From NCBI RefSeq assembly GCF_001567585.1, contig NZ_LRQV01000083.1, forward strand, positions 1 through 32,695: a stretch of DNA of 32,695 nucleotides. The letters run 5' to 3'. Under the pieces are notes generated by a model that worked only from the letters and a program-made list of their open reading frames with translations, did no database searches and had not been told where the DNA came from. The stretch comes from Micromonospora rosaria. Lineage in GTDB: Bacteria > Actinomycetota > Actinomycetes > Mycobacteriales > Micromonosporaceae. How positions within the stretch are numbered: position 1 is the first letter of the stretch; the number at the start of each line of letters is the position of its first letter. Shown piece by piece: positions 15,458 through 24,890 of the stretch. The position numbers and the translations under genes are program-made.

Positions 15458-17038
15458 CTGAGACTCGAACTGCGCGGCATCACCAAGCGGTTCGGTGACC
15501 TGGTCGCCAACGACCACATCGACCTGACGGTGGAGCCAGGAGAGATCCACGCCCTGCTCGGTGAGAACGGCGCGGGCAAGTCGACCCTGATGAACGTGCT
15601 CTACGGGCTCTACCACCCCGACGAGGGCGAGATCCTGGTCGACGGCCGGCCGCTGAAGCTGAAGGGCCCCTCCGACGCGATCGCGGCCGGGATCGGCATG
15701 GTGCACCAGCACTTCATGCTGGTGCCGGTCTTCACCGTCACCGAGAACATCATGCTCGGGGCGGAGCAGGTCAGGGGCGGCATCGCCGGCTTCCTCGACC
15801 GGCGCCGGGCCCGGCGGGAGGTCACCGAGGTCTCCGAGCGGTACAACCTGCGGGTCGACCCGGACGCGATCATCGAGGACCTGCCGGTCGGCATCCAGCA
15901 GCGGGTGGAGATCGTCAAGGCGCTCACCCGCGACGTCGACCTGCTCATCCTCGACGAGCCGACGGCGGTGCTGACGCCGCAGGAGACCGAGGAACTGCTG
16001 ACGGTCATGCGGGCGCTGAAGGCCGCCGGCAAGTCGATCGTCTTCATCACCCACAAGCTCGGCGAGGTCAAGGCGATCGCCGACCGGATCACCGTGATCC
16101 GGCGCGGCCGGACCGTCGGCACCGCCTCCCCGGAGGCGAGCCGGGACGAGCTGGCCGCCCTGATGGTCGGGCGCAGCGTCCGGCTCACCGTGGAGAAGCA
16201 GCCGGCGAACCCGGGCAGGCCGGTGCTGGAGGTCGCCGGCCTGGTCGTGGACGACGACCGGCAGGTCCGCGCGGTCGACGGGGTCGACCTGACCGTGCAC
16301 GCGGGCGAGGTCCTCGGGATCGCGGGGGTGCAGGGCAACGGCCAGACCGAACTGATCGAGGCGATCATGGGCCTGCGCCCGCTCCTCGCCGGCACGGTCA
16401 CCCTCGACGGCCAGCAGGTCGACGGCTGGTCGACCAAGAAGGTGCTCCGCGCCGGGGTCGGCTACGTCCCCGAGGACCGCAGCGTTGACGGGGTGGTCAA
16501 GGAGTTCAGCGTCGCCGAGAACCTGGTGCTCGACCTCTACGACCGGCCGCCGTTCGGGCGCGGGCTGGCCCTGCGGCTCGACGAGATCACGAAGTCGGCG
16601 CGGGAGCGGATCGCCCAGTTCGACGTCCGGACCTCCTCGGCCGAGGCGCCGGTGGGCACCCTCTCCGGCGGCAACCAGCAGAAGGTGATCGTCGCCCGGG
16701 AGCTGTCCCGGCCGCTGAAGCTCTTCATCGCCGCCCAGCCGACCCGGGGCGTCGACGTCGGTTCCATCGAGTTCATCCACAGCCGGGTCATCCACGAACG
16801 GGACATCGGCACCGCCGTCCTGGTGGTCTCCAGCGAGTTGGACGAGGTGCTCGCGCTCGCCGACCGGATCGCGGTGATGTACCGGGGCCGGATCATCGGC
16901 ATCGTCGGCCCGGACACCTCCCGGGAGGCGATCGGCCTGCTGATGGCCGGCATCACCCCCGGCACGGCGACCGAGGACGGCACGGCGACCGACGGCGGTA
17001 CGACGGCCGAGGTCCCTGGTAGCGAGGACGAGGCATGA
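15458..17038 (+). CDS. Nucleoside ABC transporter double ATPase, probable CTG start
   Basis: A 526-residue ATPase with two fused ABC domains that powers nucleoside import. Domain 1 has Walker A GENGAGKST and Walker B LLILDEPTAV, with a degenerate signature (PVGIQQR). Domain 2 has a degenerate Walker A (GVQGNGQT), canonical signature LSGGNQQK, and FIAAQPTRGVDVG in place of Walker B. These alterations are usual in this sugar/nucleoside ATPase family. No in-frame ATG, GTG or TTG precedes GTG 15530, which would remove the first beta-strand. CTG at 15458 gives the family N-terminus (xRLELRGITKRFGD) and has GGAGG with a five-base spacer, so I take it as the start. Its stop overlaps the next ATG by four bases. 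The C-terminus is a Thr/Gly/Asp-rich tail. Confidence 0.9.
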   Translation: MRLELRGITKRFGDLVANDHIDLTVEPGEIHALLGENGAGKSTLMNVLYGLYHPDEGEILVDGRPLKLKGPSDAIAAGIGMVHQHFMLVPVFTVTENIMLGAEQVRGGIAGFLDRRRARREVTEVSERYNLRVDPDAIIEDLPVGIQQRVEIVKALTRDVDLLILDEPTAVLTPQETEELLTVMRALKAAGKSIVFITHKLGEVKAIADRITVIRRGRTVGTASPEASRDELAALMVGRSVRLTVEKQPANPGRPVLEVAGLVVDDDRQVRAVDGVDLTVHAGEVLGIAGVQGNGQTELIEAIMGLRPLLAGTVTLDGQQVDGWSTKKVLRAGVGYVPEDRSVDGVVKEFSVAENLVLDLYDRPPFGRGLALRLDEITKSARERIAQFDVRTSSAEAPVGTLSGGNQQKVIVARELSRPLKLFIAAQPTRGVDVGSIEFIHSRVIHERDIGTAVLVVSSELDEVLALADRIAVMYRGRIIGIVGPDTSREAIGLLMAGITPGTATEDGTATDGGTTAEVPGSEDEA

Positions 17039-18366
17039 GCAACGCAGTTCCCCCCTCGGGGTCGCCGGACAAGGAACCGGCCACCGAGACACCGGCCGCC
17101 CGGACCGCCCTCGGCACCACCGGGTCGGCGGAGCCGGCGACCACCCCCGGCTCCCCGGAGCCGCCGCGGCGACCCTCGCTCGGGCAGGCCTTCCTGGAGA
17201 ACCTCTGGGCCGCCAACACCTTCACGGTGACCCTGCTCTCGCTCTTCCTGGCGATGGTCGTCGGCGCGGTACTGATGATCGTCTCTGACCCCGAGGTGGT
17301 CGCCACCTACAGCTACTTCACCGCACGGCCCGGTGACGCCCTCCAGGCGAGCTGGGCGCTGGTCAGCGACGCCTACGCCAACATGTTCCGGGGCGCGGTC
17401 TTCGACCCCGGCGCGGTCGGCTTCCAGGCGGCGATGAGCCCGATCTCGGAGACCCTGACCTACACCGCCCCGCTGGTCTTCACCGGCCTGTCGGTGGCGC
17501 TGGCCTTCCGGGGCGGCCTGTTCAACATCGGCGCCCAGGGGCAGGCCACCATGGGGGTCATCCTGGCCGCCCTGGCCGGCTTCCTGCTGCCGCTGCCGCC
17601 GGGGCTGCACCTGGCCGTCGCGGTGCTCGCCGGTGCCCTGGGCGGGGCGATCTGGGGCTTCATCCCGGGCATCCTCAAGGCCCGAACCGGCGCCCACGAG
17701 GTGATCAACACGATCATGCTCAACTACATCGCCATGTACTTCCTGACCTGGCTGATCGTGCAGAATGGCGTCCAGGACCCGAACCGGACCGACGCGATCA
17801 GCCGGCCGGTGGACGCCTCGGCGCAACTGCCCCGGCTCTTCGGCGACACCCTGCGGGCGCACTCCGGCATCATCCTGGCCGTGCTGGCCACCTGGGCGGT
17901 GGCCTGGCTGCTCAACCGCTCCACGCTCGGCTTCGAGCTGCGCGCGGTGGGCGCGAACCCGGACGCCGCCCGGACCGCCGGGATCAGCGTCACCCGGACG
18001 TACGTGCTGATCATGGTCTTCGCCGGCGTCCTGGCCGGCCTGGGCGGCTCCACCATGGTCCTCGGCTCCACCGCGACCGCGTTGACCCCGCTGATCGTCG
18101 CCCAGATCGGGTTCGACGGCATCCTGGTGGCCCTGCTCGGCCGGGTCAAACCGTGGGGGGTGGCGCTGGCCGCGCTGCTCTTCGGCGCGCTCCAGGCCGG
18201 CGGCAACCGGATGCAGTCCTACGCGGGGATCTCGCTGGAACTGGGCACCGTGCTCCAGGCGCTGATCGTCATCTTCATCGCCGCACCGGCCCTGGTGAAG
18301 GCGATCTTCCAGCTCCGGGCCGCCCGCGCGGCGCGGTTGCAGACGAGCCTGGCGAAGGGCTGGTGA
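17035..18366 (+). CDS. Nucleoside ABC transporter permease 1
   Basis: A 443-residue BPD_transp_2-type permease with a Pro/Thr/Ser-rich cytoplasmic N-terminus (about 55 residues) and some ten membrane helices. The motif FRGGLFNIGAQGQATMG is the family signature near the substrate path, and FELRAVGANPDAARTAGI is the loop contacting the ATPase. The start overlaps the ATPase stop (ATGA). It pairs with the permease that follows to form the heterodimeric channel. Confidence 0.93.
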   Translation: MSNAVPPSGSPDKEPATETPAARTALGTTGSAEPATTPGSPEPPRRPSLGQAFLENLWAANTFTVTLLSLFLAMVVGAVLMIVSDPEVVATYSYFTARPGDALQASWALVSDAYANMFRGAVFDPGAVGFQAAMSPISETLTYTAPLVFTGLSVALAFRGGLFNIGAQGQATMGVILAALAGFLLPLPPGLHLAVAVLAGALGGAIWGFIPGILKARTGAHEVINTIMLNYIAMYFLTWLIVQNGVQDPNRTDAISRPVDASAQLPRLFGDTLRAHSGIILAVLATWAVAWLLNRSTLGFELRAVGANPDAARTAGISVTRTYVLIMVFAGVLAGLGGSTMVLGSTATALTPLIVAQIGFDGILVALLGRVKPWGVALAALLFGALQAGGNRMQSYAGISLELGTVLQALIVIFIAAPALVKAIFQLRAARAARLQTSLAKGW

Positions 18367-19652
18367 CAATCATGTCCACCATGGCTGTCGAGGACGTCGC
18401 GGTCGCCCCGGTCGACGAGGGTTTCTGGACCCGTACCCGCAAGGTCGGGTCGGTGCTGGTCGGGCTCGGCCTGGTCGGCGCGGTGCTGTTCGGGTCGCTG
18501 GCCACCGGCGAGCAGGCCCGCTTCACCCTCAGCGAGGACTCCGCCGGGGCCGCCCTGTCGATCCACGGGACGCTCGGCGCGGTCCTGTTCGGGCTGGTCG
18601 CCGTGGCCACCGGCGCGGCGATGCTGGTCGGGCTGCCGAAGCGCTGGTTCACCCTGGTGCTCGGGGTCGGCCTGGTCGGCTTCGTGCTCTCCTTCCTCTG
18701 CTGGCAGATCTCCGACGCCCAGCCGGGGCAGAATTTCATGCCCCTGGTCAACATCGTCCGGGGCACCTTCATCCTGGCCCTGCCCCTGATCTTCGGCGCG
18801 CTGGCCGGGGTGCTCTGCGAACGCTCCGGCGTGGTCAACGTGGCCATCGAGGGGCAGTTGCTGATGGGCGCCTTCAGCGGGGCGCTGTTCGGCAGCATCT
18901 CCGGCAGCGTCTGGGTGGGGCTGGTCGCGGCGGCGCTCGGCGGCGCGTTCATCTCGCTGCTGCTGGCCGTCTTCGCCATCCGGTACCTGGTCGACCAGGT
19001 GGTCATGGGCATCGTGCTCAACCTGCTGGCGGTCGGGGTCACCGGCTTCCTCTACGAGCGGCTGATGCAGACCGACGCCGCCCGCTACAACAGCGCGCCC
19101 CGCTTCTCCAACTGGGAGATCCCGCTGCTGTCGGACATCCCGCTGCTCGGCCCGGCGCTGTTCCGCGGCAACATCTTCCTGTACCTGGGCCTGCTGCTGG
19201 TGCTGGTGCTGCACATCGCGCTGTTCCGGACCCGCTGGGGCCTGCGGACCCGGTCGGTCGGTGAGCACCCCACCGCCGCCGACACCCTCGGCGTCAAGGT
19301 GCTGCGGGTGCGCTACCGCAACGTGCTGCTCGCCGGGGTGGTCGCCGGCATCGGCGGCGCGTCGTACACGCTGGCGCTCTACTCGTTCACCAAGAACATG
19401 ATCGGTGGCAAGGGCTTCATCGCCCTGGCCGCGTTGATCTTCGGCCGGTGGAGCCCGACCGGGGCGCTGCTCGCGGCGCTCTTCTTCGGCTTCGCCGACC
19501 AGCTCGGCACCTACCTCGGCGCGATCAACAGCATCATCCCCAGCCAGTTCCTGGCGATGCTGCCGTACCTGGCGACGATCCTGGCCGTGGCCGGTCTGGT
19601 CGGCCGGGTCCGGGCGCCCGCCGCCGACGGCAAGCCGTACATCAAGGGCTGA
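18363..19652 (+). CDS. Nucleoside ABC transporter permease 2
   Basis: A 429-residue permease of the same family with about ten to eleven helices. The signature CERSGVVNVAIEGQLLMGAF and ATPase-contact loop (LRTRSVGEHPTAADTLGV) mirror those of permease 1. The start is uncertain: GTG at 18363 overlaps the preceding stop by four bases (GTGA), while ATG at 18372 is three codons later and about 12 bases from the AAGGG ribosome site. I list the coupled GTG. A strong terminator at 19670-19705 ends the operon here, before the genes at 19797 onward. Confidence 0.92.
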   Translation: MTIMSTMAVEDVAVAPVDEGFWTRTRKVGSVLVGLGLVGAVLFGSLATGEQARFTLSEDSAGAALSIHGTLGAVLFGLVAVATGAAMLVGLPKRWFTLVLGVGLVGFVLSFLCWQISDAQPGQNFMPLVNIVRGTFILALPLIFGALAGVLCERSGVVNVAIEGQLLMGAFSGALFGSISGSVWVGLVAAALGGAFISLLLAVFAIRYLVDQVVMGIVLNLLAVGVTGFLYERLMQTDAARYNSAPRFSNWEIPLLSDIPLLGPALFRGNIFLYLGLLLVLVLHIALFRTRWGLRTRSVGEHPTAADTLGVKVLRVRYRNVLLAGVVAGIGGASYTLALYSFTKNMIGGKGFIALAALIFGRWSPTGALLAALFFGFADQLGTYLGAINSIIPSQFLAMLPYLATILAVAGLVGRVRAPAADGKPYIKG

Positions 19653-19669
19653 CCGGCGCGGTCGACCAC

Positions 19670-19705
19670 GCGGGCCGTACCCGGACACGTCCGGGTACGG
19701 CCCGC
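19670..19705 (+). terminator. Operon-ending terminator after the nucleoside transporter
   Basis: A perfect 16-bp stem (19670-19685 with 19690-19705) closes a CACG tetraloop 17 bases past the stop codon. It is the clearest terminator of the window and separates the transporter operon from the broken secreted gene. Confidence 0.85.
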
Positions 19706-19796
19706 CGCGCGTCGCGGCGATGAGCCGACGGTGATCCGGCGGTGACGGTTGGGGCCAACCTGCACGCAGAGCCCTCTTCGTCTGCGTGAGGTGAGC

Positions 19797-22700
19797 ATGA
19801 AGCGGTCGATAGCCGCGTCGGTGGTGCTGATCTGTGCCGCCACCCTCCTGACCCCGTCCACCGCGACCGCGAGACCCGCCCCGGGCACCACCGGCCAGGC
19901 CGGTGCGACCGGGGCGGCCCCGCCGGCCGACGACGACAGACCCCGGCGGCCACCGGCCGGGACCGACCGGGTCCAGGAGCCCGACCGGCGGTTGGGCGCC
20001 GGGTGGCGGACCTCCACCGACCGGGTGGTCACCACCTCCGGTGACGCCACCGGGTTCCACCTGCTCGTCGCCGACGAGGACCAGGCGTACGCCTGGCGCA
20101 CCGCGGCCACCCTTGCCGAGCCCGGCTTCGAGACCGACCAGTGGATCGGCCAAGCGTGCGTGACAGGCTCCGGCCGCCGGGCGGTGGTGGTCTACGCGCC
20201 CCGGACCTTCACCAACCGCGAACTGCTGATGCAGCGGGGCGGCTTCGCCGCCGTCGTCGACCTCGCCACCGGCGCGGTGACGAAGCTGTCCGAGCGGGTG
20301 TCGCTGGCGTACCACAACCCCGGCTGCGGCAGCGGGGAGCGGGTCGTGCTGTCCCGGCTGGAGCTGCCGGCGCGGCCGGGCGACCCGGCGCGGACCTGGC
20401 TCGGTACGGTGGACGCGGCCCGGCCGGACCGTCCGGCGCGCGGCCGGCGAGCCGCCGGCCAGGTCTCCTCGGCCCTGCCCGTCGGCGATCAGGTAATCGG
20501 CTCGAAGGGCAACGGCCTCGTCCGGGTCGGCTCCGGCGGCCGGCTGACCCGGCTGGCGCCCACGGCGGGCGCCCCGTTCCGGCTGCTCGCCGACGGCCCG
20601 GACGCGGTGGCGTTCCAACTGGTCCGGGACGGCCGGACCGAGTTCAAGCGGTTCGCCGCCGGCCGGGTCACCGACCACGGGTCGGTGCCGATGGGCGAGG
20701 TCAAGCTGCGTCCGGGGGCCGGGGGCCGGGTCTTCGCCGTCGGCAGCCGGGCCGAGGCCGGTACGGCCGGGCGGCTGCCGCGCGGCTGGCGGGCCGTGGA
20801 CGGGGTGCCCGACTCCGACGTGTCGACCACCGGCGCCCTGCTGGTGCAGCGGGCCACCACCGGCCGGGAGGCCGCCGGGCAGTTGTCCGACCGGCCGGCG
20901 AGCGACCGGGCGGAGCGGGTCGAGCTGCGGACCCGACGGACCCGCACCGCCGTGGCGCTCGACTTCTCCGTCGAGCCGCGTCTCTCCGCCGCCGGGCTGC
21001 GGTCGTCGCCGGCCCTCGCCGTGGGACCGGCGGCGGGGGCCCGGCGCGTCGCCAGCGTGGGCAATCCCGACGTCCCCCACGACCCCGACCGGGCCTGCGC
21101 GATCTCCCGCAACGACCCGACGATGCAGGTCTACCAGCCGACCGTGGCGCAGATGGAGTGGGCCGCCAACCTGGCGATCCGCAACCAGTTGACCTTCCAG
21201 CGCCCGGCGAACTGGAACAACAACGGCATGGCGGCGTACTCGCCGCAGGGCATGTTCCCGTCGATGCCGCTGCTCGGCGGCGGCTACGTGCCGGCGCAGA
21301 TCTTCCTGGGCATCCTGGCCCAGGAGTCCAACCTCTGGCAGGCCAGCCGCCACGCCGTCGACGTGTCGGTGGGCAACCCGCTGACCAGCCTGGGCTACTA
21401 CGGGCTGGACCTCCAGAACCCGGACTTCAACAAGATCAATTTTGACGAGACCGCGCAGCCGCACCCGGACTGTGGGTACGGGGCCGGCCAGGTGACCTCG
21501 GGCATGCGGCTGTCCGACCGGGGCAAGACGATCGCCGGGGTGGTCTGGGACGCGACCAAGCAGCAGGCGGTCGCCACGGACTACGCCACCAACGTGGCGG
21601 CGGGCCTGCGCATCCTTCAGGACAAGTGGAACCAGACCCGGGGCGCCGGCCTGATCGCCAACGGCGGTGACCCGAAGTACCTGGAGAACTGGTGGTTCGC
21701 CATCTGGGCGTACAACACCGGCTTCTACGCGCCGAACCCGCAGTCGCCGAGCGAGCCGTGGGGGGTCGGCTGGGCCAACAACCCGGCGAACACCGACTAC
21801 CCGGCCGACCGCAAGCGTTCCTGACCGCCCCGCTGGACGTCTACGACTCCAACGGCAACAAGATCGTCGACGACGACATCGGCTACGACAACGCCAAGCA
21901 CCCGAACCACTGGTCGTACCCGGAGCGAGTGATCGGCTTCGCCTACACCTCCCTGATCCGCTACAACTACCGCAGCCAGGCCTACACCACGACGTACGTC
22001 ACGGCGTTGGCCCGCAACCCGGATGTGGCGCACGCAGCCCGGTACACGTTCTGCGAGCCGAACGTCAACGACTGCGACGAGACGCTGCCGCCGAAGGTCC
22101 CGGGGCAGTACCCGACCACCAAGGCGGGCGCCTGCCAGCGCGACGACCTCCGGTGCTGGTGGAACGGTCCGATCACCTGGACCGACTGCCTTGTCAACTG
22201 CGGGCAGGAGAACCGGAAGTACACCACGGTCGAGCCCCGGCCGTTCGCTAACACCGGCGACAACATCCACCCCACCCCGGTCAACGCGGACGGCACCTGC
22301 AAGGTGCAGGGGCTGCCCGCCGGGGCGCGGATCATCGACGACATCGAGACCACCGTCGCGCTGGGCGCGGAGGGCTGCCGGCCGACCTTTACCCGGGGCG
22401 GCCGATTCGCGATCAACTTCGCCAGCCACACCCAGCCCGACGGCGACGTGGTCAACCCGGGCAAGGTCGACTTCCACCAGATCGGGGCCGGCTTCGGCGG
22501 CCACTTCTGGTTCAGCCACAGCTACAAGCAGGCGGAACGGCCCACCTACCGGGTCACCGGCACCTGGACCATCAACCCGACCAACAAGTGGACCCGCGTC
22601 TGGGCGCACATGCCGGACCACGGCGCGCACACCCGGCAGGCTCGGTACGTCATCCACCGGCCGGACGGGGCCACCGAGCACCGGGTGATCCCCACCCAGT

Positions 22701-23803
22701 GGGAGGCGAACACGTGGGTGAACCTCGGCGTCTTCGACTTCACCGGCAGCGGTGCGCCCAAGGTGGAGCTGAGCAATTTCACCCTGGACGGCACCGGCAT
22801 CCAGGACGTGGCCTGGGACGCCCTCGCCGTCCAGCCGCTCGACGCCAAGCCCCGGCACTTCGTGGTGGCGCTCGGCGACTCGTACTCCTCGGGCGAGGGC
22901 AGCGGGGACTACACCCGCGTGAGCAACCAGTACGGCGACGACCGGGCCTGGCGCAACTCCTGTCGGCGTAGCCCGCACGCCTGGTCCCAGCGGGCCACCA
23001 TCCCCGGCGCGCCGGCCACCATCGGCGCCCTGGCCGCCGGACACGATCCCGCCATCGACGCGCAGTTCGCCGCGTGCAGCGGCGCGCGGGCGCACAACCT
23101 GATGAGTCCGAGTCTGCTCACCGGCGGCAGTTGGCAGGGCCGGCGGGCCGAGGGGCAGTACGGCGAGATCAGCCAGATCGACCAGGGTTCGCTGACCCCC
23201 GACACCACGGCGGTGATGCTCTCCATCGGTGGCAACGACGCCCGCTTCACCGACGTCGGCATGGCCTGCGCCAAGGCCCTCAACTGTGCCGACGGGCAGT
23301 ACGCGATGGAGGGTGACAGCGAGTCGCTCACCGACGCCCAGGAGAGGCTCATCACCGGACAGGTCCGGGACTCGGTGCGGGAGGTGGTCCGGCAGATCCG
23401 GGTCCGCGCGCCGAATGCCAGGATCTTCGTGATGGGGTACCCGCACCTGCTCGAACCGCACTGCGAGGTCGGCATCCCGGTGGCGGGCGTCGTGTTCGGC
23501 ATCTCGCAGGCGGAGACCACGTTCCTCAACCAGATGGCCGACATGCTGGTCAGCTCCGCGCTCCCCTCGGACGCGGCGAACCGTGTCCACGGGATGGACC
23601 CGAGGAGCGTCTTCGCCGGCCACGGGATGTGCAGCGTCGACGCCTACGTCAACGGCCCCCAACCGGGTGACCTGATCGTCGACGACGACGGGGACCCCAA
23701 GCAGTGGCTGAGCATGGAGTCGATGCACCCGAACAAGGAGGGCAACCAGGCATACGCCGGCATCCTCAACGATTACCTGGCGCTGTACAACTACCGTTGG
23801 TGA
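19797..23803 (+). pseudogene. Giant secreted lysozyme-like / golvesin-like / SGNH hydrolase protein, split by a frameshift
   Basis: Joined across one missing base, the gene encodes about 1335 residues. A signal peptide ends near A25. Residues about 80-420 look like a beta-propeller. Residues about 440-700 resemble a lytic-transglycosylase fold, with likely catalytic E510 in LAQESNLW, then YGAGQVTSGM and WAYNTGFY. A beta-sandwich like the golvesin C-terminal domain follows (about 850-1010, TYRVTGTWTINPTNKW). The C-terminal SGNH/GDSL hydrolase has S1029 in LGDSYSSGEG, IGGNDARF and H1311 in SMHPN, with Glu (1308) where Asp is usual. Frame 1 stops at TGA 21822-21824; the second half continues in another frame from 21815 to 23803. 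Both halves look well conserved, so the break is recent or a sequencing error. Start: ATG 19797 after GAGGTG. Cell-wall or polymer hydrolysis at the surface is inferred. Separate 675-residue and roughly 660-residue products are possible. Confidence 0.8.
21813..21818 (+). other. Single-base frameshift site
   Basis: The sequence reads CGC AAG CGT TCC TGA. Inserting one G after AAG gives CGC AAG GCG TTC CTG ACC and joins the two frames seamlessly (RKAFLTAPLDVYDS). No slippery heptamer precedes the site, so programmed frameshifting is unlikely. A lost G from a GG pair is the simplest explanation. Confidence 0.8.
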
Positions 23804-23807
23804 ACCC

Positions 23808-23846
23808 GTGGTCGGGGTTCGTCCGGCCCGGACGAACCCCGACCAC
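23808..23846 (+). terminator. Terminator hairpin after the SGNH hydrolase gene
   Basis: A perfect 17-bp stem (23808-23824 with 23830-23846) with a GGCCC loop begins four bases past the stop at 23803. It should end the transcript of the broken gene and lies just before the ribosome site of the next one. Confidence 0.85.
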
Positions 23847-23861
23847 GACCAGGAGACGTCG

Positions 23862-24758
23862 ATGAGGATGCCGGCCGGTACCGCCGTCGCCACCGGGGTG
23901 GGCGCCGCCGGTGCCGCCGCCTTCGCCGGGCTCTGGCAGGCGGAGGCGCGCCTGCGGCAGACCTGCCTGCCGGCGGAGAGCCTCGGCGCGTGCCTCAGCC
24001 CGCGCCTGCCGCTGCTGCTGATCTGGCCGCTGCTGGTCACCGCCGTCGGGTGGGGGGCGCTGCGGTGGGCTCGGGCGCCCCGGGCTGCCGGCGCGGCCGG
24101 CTGCGGGGCGGTCACCACCGCCGGGGCCCTGCTGCTGTACGAGGCGTTCCACCCGGGCTGGGTGCCGCCCCCGGTCGGGCTGGCGGCGTTGCTCGGCGCG
24201 GCCGGGTTCGCCGCCGGGGTCGCGGTGATACTCGCCCCGCTCCGGGCGGCCGTCCGGGTACCGCTCATCCTTGCCCTGCTGGTGCCGCACGCGGTCGCCC
24301 CGGTGCTGGACCGGTCGACGCAGCGCGCGGACCTGGAGCGGCGGCTGACCGCTGCCGCGCTGCCGCTGCTGGTGCCGGATCTGGCCGGCTGGCGGGTGAC
24401 CGGCGTGGTGGTCCGCGACCGGGAGCGGGTGTCGACGATGGTGACGAACGGCTCCCGGAACGTCGTGATCGCCACGGTCCGGCTGCCGGCGGACTTCCGG
24501 CCGCCGCAGCGCTGCGGCCCATTCGACTTCCCCGTGCCGGACCTGCCGGTCCCGCCCTCGCAGCCCTGCCGGCCGGTCGCCGCCGACCACTGGGTACGCG
24601 ACGGGGACGGGACGACCGCGCACCTGCTCCGCCGCGACGACGCCCTGCTGACCGTCAAGCGGGCGATCGGTGTCGCGGGCAGCGCCGACCTGGCCGCGGT
24701 GGCGGGTGCCCTGGTCGAGGTCAGCCCGCGCCGCCTGGCCGAGCTGGGCAGCCGGTGA
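23862..24758 (+). CDS. Membrane protein of unknown function with C-terminal extracytoplasmic-type domain
   Basis: A 298-residue protein I do not recognise. The N-terminal half has about four hydrophobic segments (roughly 7-24, 45-63, 72-90, 100-150 in part), rich in Ala, Gly, Leu and Pro. The C-terminal half (about 165-298) is soluble, with a conserved-looking WRVTGVVVRDRERVS segment and two Cys (in RCGPFDF and QPCRP) that may pair. Start: ATG 23862 with AGGAG six bases upstream. A terminator precedes it and a duplicated 3' end follows. It stands between the secreted giant and the nucleoside salvage genes. Nothing ties it to either group. Confidence 0.8.
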   Translation: MRMPAGTAVATGVGAAGAAAFAGLWQAEARLRQTCLPAESLGACLSPRLPLLLIWPLLVTAVGWGALRWARAPRAAGAAGCGAVTTAGALLLYEAFHPGWVPPPVGLAALLGAAGFAAGVAVILAPLRAAVRVPLILALLVPHAVAPVLDRSTQRADLERRLTAAALPLLVPDLAGWRVTGVVVRDRERVSTMVTNGSRNVVIATVRLPADFRPPQRCGPFDFPVPDLPVPPSQPCRPVAADHWVRDGDGTTAHLLRRDDALLTVKRAIGVAGSADLAAVAGALVEVSPRRLAELGSR

Positions 24759-24795
24759 GCGCACGCCGGCTGGCCGAGGTGGGCGGCCGGTGAGC
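24726..24795. repeat. 35-bp imperfect tandem duplication of a gene's 3' end
   Basis: 24726-24760 and 24761-24795 match at 30 of 35 positions, each ending GCCGGTGAGC. The first copy includes the last codons and TGA of the membrane-protein gene; the second repeats them beyond the stop. Confidence 0.8.
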
Positions 24796-24852
24796 CCGGC
24801 GGGCGGGCGCGGTGTTCCCTCCGTCGGTCGGGGCGGCCTGTCCGGGCACCCG

Positions 24853-24876
24853 CACTCCCGATGATCGGCGGGAGTG
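24853..24876. promoter_or_regulatory. Hairpin/palindrome before the cytidine deaminase gene
   Basis: CACTCCCG (24853-24860) pairs with CGGGAGTG (24869-24876) around an eight-base loop. It could terminate the upstream membrane-protein transcript or serve as an operator just upstream of the deaminase start. An alternative ATG at 24861 falls in its loop, which makes that start less likely. Confidence 0.5.
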
Positions 24877-24890
24877 GGCAGAATGGAGGG

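Noticed and set aside
15530..17038. GTG at 15530 as the start of the transporter ATPase
   Set aside because: It would delete the conserved first beta-strand (LELRGITKRFGD) that is plainly encoded upstream in the same frame.
18219..21464. Long open frame on the minus strand opposite permease 2 and the secreted giant
   Set aside because: It is antisense to genes with clear family motifs, with Gln/Arg/His/Asp-rich composition typical of a shadow frame and no recognisable domain.
21809..21824. Programmed ribosomal frameshift producing the full SGNH protein
   Set aside because: No X-XXY-YYZ heptamer or A-rich slip site is present before the TGA; simple loss of one G explains the break.
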